From: Nematostella vectensis
Lineage: Eukaryota > Cnidaria > Anthozoa > Actiniaria > Edwardsiidae
Direction of reading: 5' to 3'
Assembly (NCBI RefSeq): GCF_932526225.1
Contig: NC_064035.1
Coordinates: 6,137,501 to 6,201,500, forward strand
DNA: 64,000 bases
Positions within the stretch are counted from its first letter, which is position 1. Each line of letters starts with the position of its first letter. This document shows positions 29,083 to 38,500 of the stretch, piece after piece. Position numbers and translations under genes: made by a program. The notes beneath the pieces were generated by a model, which was not told the DNA's origin, made no database searches, and worked only from the letters and a program-made list of their open reading frames with translations.

Positions 29083-32000
29083 CGCTTCGTTCATACTGTG
29101 CCGAGCATTTGCGGGTCACTCAATGCACACCTTTTCAAGCTAAAACACATCTCTTGGCTGTTCTTAATAATCGTGGAAGTGTTTCAAAGCCAGAAACTTA
29201 TTATTTATAGGCTAAAAATCGAGAAAATGGGAGACAGCCGTCATCTAGTTTTTTTCCCTCCTTTACCGGAAGCCGTGCAAGTAGACACAGCGTAAAATTT
29301 ATGGTATCTAAACGTGTTAAAATGTTGTCAAACATCGTATTTTACCACAAAGATTCATGTAAAGGATGATTCTCTTTATATATTTATAGATTTTGATCTT
29401 TCCCGAACTTCTCGGGCCCGAAAATCACGTCTTAAATATCAAGAAAGTTCTCGGGACCTCGCAGTCACCCGATACTTTTCGGGTAACTTTCTGGCTTCAG
29501 CAGAACTTCGAAAATAGCCCTTTTGAGCGTAATCATTTGGAATATGAACCAAGAGGAAGTTCAAACTGTTCTAAATCATGAAAGCGGTTCCAAGAAGGAA
29601 AACATGCGAAATTTTGGGAAAAAATGCAAAATAAAGTTTTCGGGCCCGAGAATTCTCGGGAGTTTCAAGAAACGCCAGTTCAGGTAGGAATACGAGCTTT
29701 ATTCAACACTAAAAAGACATCGTTTTGTAGTAAAATTATCCTATAACCCCTGCGCGGATCCAGTTAAATATCTGTCATTGATCATTTGCCCAAAAATGTA
29801 CGGGATCACAAGATTTATATGGATTCCGGATCACGATTCCAATTTTGGGAGGGGGAACCATTTTTATTTATCCCTGGTATCGGGATCACTTGAAAAAATA
29901 CTAAACAAATGTTAATAAATACAAAATCAAAGCAAATAAAAAAGATATCGATCCTAATGTCCATCCTCTCTCATGTTCAAGAGAAGATAGCGTCGCCTGT
30001 AAGTGTTACTGGACAATATAGCAACCGAACCAGGCCCGTAGCCAGGAGACGTGTTACTGGACAATATAGCAACCGAACCAGGCCCGTAGCCAGGAGACGT
30101 GTTACTGGACAATATAGCAACCGAACCAGGCCCGTACCCAGGAGACGTGTTACTGGACATTATAGCAACCGAACCAGGCCCGTACCCAGGAGACGTGTTA
30201 CTGGACAATATAGCAACCGAACCAGGCCCGTACCCAGGAGACGTGTTACTGGACAATATAGCAACCGAACCAGGCCCGTACCCAGGAGACGTGTTACTGG
30301 ACAATATAGCAACCGAACCAGGCGCGTACCCAGGAGACGTGTTACTGGACAATATAGCAACCGAACCAGGCGCGTACCCAGGAGACGTGTTACTGGACAA
30401 TATAGCAACCGAACCAGGCCCGTACCCAGGAGACGTGTTACTGGACAATATAGCAGCCGAACCAGGCCCGTACCCAGGAGACGTGTTACTGGACAATATA
30501 GCAACCGAACCAGGCCCGTACCCAGGAGACGTGTTACTGGACATTATAGCAACCGAACCAGGCCCGTACCCAGGAGACGTGTTACTGGACAATATAGCAG
30601 CCGAACCAGGCCCGTACCCAGGAGACGTGTTACTGGACAATATAGCAACCGAACCAGGCCCGTACCCAGGAGACGTGTTACTGGACAATATAGCAACCAA
30701 ACCAGGCCCGTACCCAGGAGACGTGTTACTGGACAATATAGCAACCGAACCAGGCGCGTACCCAGGAGACGTGTTACTGGACAATATAGCAACCGAACCA
30801 GGCCCGTACCCAGGAGACGTGTTACTGGACAATATAGCAACCGAACCAGGCCCGTACCCAGGAGACGTGTTACTGGACAATATAGCAACCGAACCAGGCC
30901 CGTACCCAGGAGACGTGTTACTGGACAATATAGCAACCGAACCAGGCCCGTACCCAGGAGACGTGTTACTGGACAATATAGCAACCGAACCAGGCCCGTA
31001 CCCAGAATTTTTCCTTGGGAGGTGCGAAATCCCCAAATTTTTCCAAGGGGGGGCATACTAGAGTGATCTAGCTTATGCTTTATAGTTTTGTCTACAAATA
31101 GCACGTCTATTGAGATCCGAAAACGATAACCGACTTTCGGCCAATGTGGGTGGATGCGTCCGCACCCCTGCAACCCCCTCAACGTCTCTATGAAGTGGCC
31201 TAAATGGAGGAGACGTTTGAGGCTCTGGAACCAGGGCACTTCAAGCTCCTCTTACATGTAAATTAACGTTTTGATAATCAAGTTATCTAAAAACTATTGT
31301 CGAAACTCCCCCATATATGATATTTTCTTCTACTATAAACATAAAGGAAGAACATATTGTGCATAAGGGCCTGTATATCCAGAACTTTGAGCTTGGCTTT
31401 TTAAACCCATTTAGCAGACCTCAGCTGACCATTTACGGGCCGCGAAGCTCGGAGCCCCTGGTACCCAGGGTACGGTTGTTCTGTTAAAGGCTCCGCATTG
31501 TCGCCAGTTTACTTCCGGAGGTCCGACGGAAACCTCAACCATTTAAAGATAAAAGAATCCATAAAAATCCAAGATATTTAAAAGGCCATCCGCACTAAAT
31601 TATCAATCACATCCTCAAAGAAACTTCCATTAGACACACTGCTTTCAATATTTTGAAATATTATTCGCGTTTTCCGTTAAAAATCATCGGAGATTGTTAC
31701 GTAATCGACCGGAAGTAAACTGGTGACAATGCTGCTTTAATCGAGAAGAATCTGATAATAGGAGACCGTTTACACCGGGCGACAATAAATATACCCCCCC
31801 TCCCCTGCACGCTTTGTCACCTGTCACGGGCCTGCAATTATCTCACTCGCATCGAATTTCATCCAATTTCACCCTCTTCTTATGCCCCATATACTAATAA
31901 GACCAATCTGATATCACGACATCACGATGAAATATAAGCAAATACAAGGAGCACGGCAGCATTCTAGACCCCATAAAAAGGGGAATTACTAATATCTCAT

Positions 32001-33452
32001 TAGTGTCCATGCGTGAGAGCCCATCACTAAAAATTACAAACACCTAATTATCTCCCACTTGGAATTGCTACCAAGGGGGGACGTTCTTACGAAAATACTT
32101 ATCTCAAACAGTAATGAAATATTAATCTCGCGCCCCGTTAAACATCATGGTTGAGAGCGTTCTTAACACTCCTTTTCACGCTCTTTCTCAGAAGGCAAAT
32201 AATAAAGACCTTACTTATAAAATGTTCTGGAAAAGAAAAGAGAAATTAAGTTGCCGTTTTTGTTTTTTCAACTATATATATATATTTCTCTTTTTCTAGT
32301 CATTTTTATTCTAGACAAGATGCCTTTTATTTATTTGGCGTGCACAAAAGGGGTTGAAATCAGTGATTAACTTTGCTATTCTTAGTTCTTTTTAAACGCG
32401 CGAAAGAGGAGAAGTCCAGCAAATCAAACCAATTGATTTTTGGGCATACGAAAGGGGGTATGGGGATCAACTTTTTCCCCTAAGAGTTTTAAGCGCAAAT
32501 AACAAACGAGATTACATAGAAATACCTGGTGAACCTGCTGTTTAAAAAAGGCAAGTATAATACAAGTACCATGGACAATCACACCCTCATCAAGGAAGAG
32601 AAATGCGGGCGGTATAAATATTTGATGTCAAAGTTGTCATGCGTGGTCACAAGAGGATGTTTAGCCCTTTCTAACACCACTTGTGTCATCATTTGGTTGA
32701 AGGCGGGAGTACGGTTCACACTGTCGAGTGGTATGTCGCATGCTATATCGGTCAAGTATTGTTTTGGCTATCCCTTGGGAAATCAAGTCTCGACAAAACA
32801 ATTTATCACAACAACAATAATTTAATTATATAGTGTTAATTTAATCCTTAGAGTTGATTTAATCAATCGTTAAAAAGTAATTCTATTTCCAGGTAAAGTA
32901 ATCTAAAGGCTTTCTACTGTCCATCGCGGTTAGAAAACAATTCTTGTGTAATTATCGCGCATGCGCATGCAATAAATACTGGACCCTCTTTCACGCTAGC
33001 CAGAATGTCGAGCGCAAAGAGAGTCCCAGGTTTGGACTATTGCCCAGGGCCCGGTTCCTAGAAAGCAGGTTAGCGCTTATCCACGGATAAATATGGTTAT
33101 CGAGACATTTGATTGGATAACAACCTTATTTAACTCTAGGTAAGCGTTAACCTGCTTTCTAGGAACCCGGCCCAGGGCGTCTTTCAGCCTGTTTCTTTCT
33201 CGCGCCGCGTTCCCTTGTGCCTGATCCCCACGACGCCCTGGGTCCCCGAGGATGAGATTTCATGCATCGTTCATTATGTGCCGAGCACTCGCATGTCGCC
33301 TTTTGCGATTTTTTTCAAGCTCGAAGCCATCGTTTGACGGTTCTAAATAACGTTGGGAGGTTTTTAAAGTCAAAACTTCTAATTTTGGCTTAATGGCAAA
33401 AAGAAGAAAGGGAAGTGCATCTACTTTTGCACAGCTGTTATGGCCAAAACAA
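29083..33452. repeat. Copy B of the segmental unit
   Basis: Matches copy A from TGTGCCGAGCATTTGCGGGTC through GGAGGTTTTTAAAGTC and on to GCTGTTATGGCCAAAACAAG. It carries the long 48-bp array and the intact empty site of the 4-kb element. The last 20 bp before copy C, GTAACACGTCTCCTGGGTAC, are the reverse complement of the 48-bp unit, a remnant in inverted orientation. Confidence 0.92.
30004..31005. repeat. 48-bp tandem array, copy B (about 21 units)
   Basis: Same unit as in copy A. Variant units: GTAGCCAGG in the first two, CATTATAGC at about 30157 and 30541, GGCGCGTACC at about 30322, 30370 and 30754, CAGCCGAACC at about 30451 and 30595, ACCAAACC at about 30696. Two variant types recur at exactly 384 bp (eight units), which suggests duplication of multi-unit blocks. 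Open frames of 320-385 codons on both strands follow from the 48-bp period. Confidence 0.97.
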
Positions 33453-33472
33453 GTAACACGTCTCCTGGGTAC

Positions 33473-34721
33473 TAGAGTGATCTAGCTTATGCTTTATAGT
33501 TTTGTCTACAAATAGCACGTCTATTGAGATCCGAAAACGATAACCGACTTTCGGCCAATGTGGGTGGATGCGTCCGCACCCCTGCAACCCCCTCAACGTC
33601 TCTATGAAGTGGCCTAAATAGAGGAGACGTTTGAGGCTCTGGAACCAGGGCACTTCAAGCTCCTCTTACATGTTAATTAACGTTTTGATAATCAAGTTAT
33701 CTAAAAACTATTGTCGAAACTCCCCCATATATGATATTTTCTTCTACTATAAACATAAAGGAAGAACATATTGTGCATAAGGGCCTGTATATCCAGAACT
33801 TTGAGCTTGGCTTTTTAAACCCATTTAGCAGACCTCAGCTGACCATTTACGATTGTTCTACCCTGGGTATCAGAGGCCGCGAAGCTCGGAGCCCCTGGTA
33901 CCCAGGGTACGGTTGTTCTGTTAAAGGCTCCGCATTGTCGCCAGTTTACTTCCAGAGATCCGACGGAAACCTCAACCATTTAAAGATAAAAGAATCCATA
34001 AAAATCCAAGATATTTAAAAGGCCATCCGCACTAAATTATCAATCACATCCTCAAAGAAACTTCCATTAGATACACTGCTTTCAATATTTTGAAATATTA
34101 CTCGCGTTTTCCGTTAAAAATCATCGGAGATTGTTACGTAATCGACCGGAAGTAAACTGGTGACAATGCTGCTTTAATCGAGAAGAATCTGATAATAGGA
34201 GACCGTTTACACCGGGCGACAATAAATATACCCCCCCTCCCCTGCACGCTTTGTCACCTGTCACGGACCTTCAATTATCTCACTCGCATCGAATTTCATC
34301 CAATTTCACCCTCTTCTTATGCCCCATATACTAATAAGACCAATCTGATATCACGACATCACGATGAAATATAAGCAAATACAAGGAGCACGGCAGCATT
34401 CTAGACCCCATAAAAAGAGGAATTACTAATATCTCATTAGTGTCCATGCGTGAGAGCCCATCACTAAAAATTACCAACACCTAATTATCTCCCACTTGGA
34501 ATTGCTACCAAGGGGGGACGTTCTTACGAAAATACTTATCTCAAACAGTAATGAAATATTAATCTCGCGCCCCGTTAAACATCATGGTTGAGAGCGTTCT
34601 TAAAACTCCTTTTCACGCTCTTCCTCACAAGGGAAATAATAAAGACCTTACTTATAAAATGTTCTGGAAAAGAAAAGAGAAATTAAGTTGCCGTTTTTGT
34701 TTTTTCCGTTTTTGTTTTTTC

Positions 34722-34765
<44 letters not shown>

Positions 34766-35393
34766 CTCTTTTTCTAGTCATTTTTATTCTAGACAAGATG
34801 CCTTTTATTTATTTGGCGTGCACAAAAGGGGTTGAAATCAGTGATTAACTTTGCTATTCTTAGTTCTTTTTAAACGCGCGAAAGAGGAGAAGTCCAGCAA
34901 ATCAAACCAATTGATTCTAAGAGTTTTAAGCGCAAATAACAAACGAGATCACATAGAAAGACCTGGTGAACCTGCTGTTTAAAAAAGGCAAGTAAAATAC
35001 AAGTACCATGGACAATCACACCCTCATCAAGGAAGAGAAATGCGGGCGGTATAAATATTTGATGTCAAAGTTGTCATGCGTGATCACAAGAAGATGTTTA
35101 GCCCTTTCTAACACCACTTGTGTCATCATTTGGTTGAAGGCGGGAGTACGGTTCACACTGTCGAGTGGTATGTCGAATGCTATATCGGTCAAGTATTGTT
35201 TTGGCTATCCCGTAGAAAACCAAGTCTCGACAAAACAATTTATCACAACAACAATAATTTAATTATATAGTGTTAATTTAATCCTTAGAGTTGATTTAAT
35301 CAATCGTTAAAAAGTAATTCTATTTCCAGGTAAAGTAATCTAAAGGCTTTCTACTTTCCATCGCGGTTAGAAAGCAATTCTTGTGTAAGTATT
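33473..35393. repeat. Copy C (partial) of the segmental unit
   Basis: Matches copy A 22667-24598. It starts just after the 48-bp array position and stops before the MITE at 24687, so it has neither array nor MITE. About 50 bp near 34905 (from TTTTTGGGCATACG to TTTTTCCCC in A and B) are deleted. It has an enlarged TA microsatellite at 34727-34764. Confidence 0.9.
34727..34764. repeat. (TA)n microsatellite
   Basis: About 18 TA units in copy C; the same site has only 4-7 units in copies A (about 23906) and B (about 32273), so it expanded after duplication. Confidence 0.95.
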
Positions 35394-35522
35394 TTCAGAA
35401 AAAAAATTACCGGCGGAGAAAAACTCCAATAAAAACGTCACTTGGGGAAAAAGGTTCATTCACAGCCTCCGAGTATTGAAGTCAAACGTTTCTTTTTTAA
35501 CATCTGCTCTTCTAGTTTCACG

Positions 35523-38500
35523 ATGGCCAATTTTCAAGCTCTTCTGCTTCTTGGGGTTGTCCTCGGATCTGCACTTCATCTTGCTGTAAGTTTTTTTTTT
35601 CAAACCTTAGTTTCATATAACAGTAACTGCTTTTTAGACTTTTTTTTAGACTTTTTTTTATTGTATCAAATTGTTATTTGTAGTAGGTGTGACTGATCCG
35701 CAAATAGACGAGCTAATCGAGACGGATCAGTCACTTACTTATTTACATAAATATTAAATATAATTGTATAAGCAAAGTTAAGTGAAAACTAGTATATTAT
35801 GAAAATTTGAAAATTTGAAAAATTTTGGGAGAAAAATGAAAATTTAAATAAACACTTCTGGTCTTTAGAGAAAAAAGAGCATTAACAGCATTATTTATCT
35901 GATGATAAAAAAAGGGGAAAACAAAGCAAACATAAGTATGTGAGTTTATGATACCAATAAATTGTGATTTTTCAAAGCTGTGCTGATTTGGCAGACATCA
36001 ATATAGTCATCATATTTAATAAGGATATCAACAAGGGCTGAACGCAGTTTTGTTTGAAACTGTTTTTTGGAGGACTCTCTCAATGACTGTGGCAGCTCAT
36101 TTCACACCCTTGCGCCTACTCTTGAAAAAGAATTTCGCTGGATTTCAAGTCTAGATTTTTGTATGTAGAATTTATTTGAGGTTGATGATCGTGTATTGTA
36201 AGAATGAACGCTTTTGGTATCCGTGAAGAGGTTTAGAATATTGGGTGGGGCGGTTCCATTTCGGATATCATACATAAGATGGCACACCGATTCAAAATAT
36301 AACGACTGTATGGGTAAAATATTAGTTCTAGCGAAAAAGGGGACCGCATGATCACTTTTTTGAGCGAAAAACATAAAGCGCAGAGCACGTTTTTGTAAGT
36401 ATAGAATTTTGTTCAAGTAACACTTACTGGCATGACCCCACACGGTCACTACGTACGAAATGTGGGGCAAGATTAAGGACTGGTAGATATGAAGTAGGGT
36501 TTTGGTTGGGACAAAATGTCGCAGTTTAGCTATCAATCCCACAGTTCTGCTTATCTTTGTTGTAATATGCTCAATGTGGTATTTGAAGGTGAGATTTTTA
36601 TCAATTAGTACCCCAAGGTACTTGACGTACTCTTTACACTCAAGACTGACCGTTTTTTTTCTATCATTATCATAAATTAGTATTTTAGGATGACAAGCTA
36701 GAGTTTTTTGGTATGGATGGAAAACGACGAAATTTGATTTCTTTATATTTAGCGTAAATTTATTTGCCGTAAGCCAATTATAGACTTTAAACAGCTCATT
36801 ATTTACAGTAGTTTCTCTTGATTTGCCACTTTTATCGGCATACAGGTTATTCGTGTCATCAGCAAAAAGAAAGAAATTTAGTTTATCTGAGGAGTACTGC
36901 ATGTCATTCATGTAAATCAGAAGCAATAGCGGTCCAAGGATCGAGCCCTGTGAAACTCCGCAAGTAATGGAGGATTTCTCAGATATGCAATTTTTTATTT
37001 CAGTTGTCTGTTTGCGATTTGTTAAGTATGAGGAAAACCAATCATTTATGACACCCCGGAAACCGTAAAAAATTAATTTTTTTAAAATGATATCATGGTC
37101 AACCGTATCGAAAGCTTTTTTCAAATCCAGGAAGATACCACAAGAGTAAAAGCGGTTGTCCATATTTCTTTGAATCGTGTTAATTAAGTCTAATGTTGCA
37201 TGTTGTGTTGAATGGGACTTTCGAAAACCATATTGAGCCTTGTATAACAACCCATTATCCTCAATAAAGGAGACCATTTTGGTGTATACCAGTTTTTCAT
37301 AAATCCTGTTAAGGTTGGATAAAAGTGATATGGGCCTGTAATTGTTCGGGTCGAGTTCATCATCTGCCTTGAAGACTGGGGCAAGTTTTGACATCTTTAG
37401 TTTATCAGGGTAAGTTCCCTGGGCAACAGACATATTAAGTAGTAAAGCTAGAGGGTGACTAATGATATGACTCACACATTTCAAAAGCTGGGTAGGACAT
37501 GAGTAAAGTCCACATGCCTTATGGTTGGGGGTTGACATTATTTCAAGCTGTACCTCTGCGGCGGTAACTGATCGGAACAAAAACGAAGACGGGGGGGGGG
37601 GGGATTTGACGTGGCAAGGTAATTCCTAAAATTATGTTGAGATGGGGACAGTTTGTTGGCTAATCTGCGACCTACGGAAACAAAATGATTGTTTAAAATG
37701 TTGGATACGCGCAGGGGGTCCTTATTATTTTATTGTTATTTAGGTCATTAATAACATTAACGTATTTAGATGATTTAGTCCTCCGTTGCAATAGGGAGTT
37801 TATCCCCTCCCAAGTTTTTTCATATTTGAAATATTATTTTCAAAATAGCTAAAATAATATTCTTTTTTACTTGATCGAATTAGAGCATTTAATTTATTAC
37901 GATAGTATTTATATCTACTTGTATTTCCAGAGGCGTGATATAGCCTATTTTTTTTATCTTTATTGAGGTTCTTATCGCCTTTGTAATCCAGGGTTTGGTT
38001 AATTGCTTTATTTTTCTTTTTGAGAGGGTTTTTAATGGTGCATGTTTATTAACAAGCTTGTTTAGTTTTTTGTAAAACGAAGAAAATATTTTATTTGTCG
38101 TGACGGCCGTTATCAACGAGACTGTCCCAGTCAACTTGAGATACGTCATTTGTAAATTTCTCTTCTGAGAAATTTGAAAAATCGCGCACTTTCCTCTTTT
38201 CGTTAATTGGTTAAGCCTTAGCCGATGAAAAGAAGCAGAACTGTGAGAAGTAATCGCTAAAATCTGTGACAATATTCCCACTACACGTGACCTGTTCGGG
38301 AGAGTTAACAAAAATGTTACCGATCAGTGTTTTTGTGTACTCGCGTAGGCTTGTCAATAGTGGGAATGAGGTAACAGCTTAAGAGAGACAAAAGAAAATT
38401 ATGGGCATATTGACACCTAGTACTTTTGAGGAGATCGATATTGGTATCTGCCAAAATACACACCATTTTGCCAGACGAAATAAAGGTTTAAATCGCGCTG

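Larger units (their letters stand above)
21361..35393. repeat. Three tandem copies (A, B, partial C) of a repeat-rich segmental unit
   Basis: Copy A spans about 21361-25002 and resumes at 28970-29064; copy B about 29083-33452; copy C about 33473-35393. Long stretches are nearly identical in order, for example the start TGTGCCGAGCATTTGCGGGTC (A, B), TAGAGTGATCTAGCTTATGC at 22667, 31059 and 33473, and ATGGACAATCACACCCTCATC at 24211, 32571 and 35008. Copies differ by point changes, array length and small deletions; B lacks the left half of a palindrome that A and C keep. C ends at GTAAGTAT, about 130 bp before the first exon of the secreted-protein gene. No genuine gene is recognised in the unit. 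Confidence 0.93.

Noticed and set aside
22280..31005. 48-bp arrays as a CRISPR or as a repeat-protein gene
   Set aside because: Units abut with no unique spacers, so not a CRISPR. Long open frames exist on both strands simply because the period is a multiple of three and the unit lacks stops.
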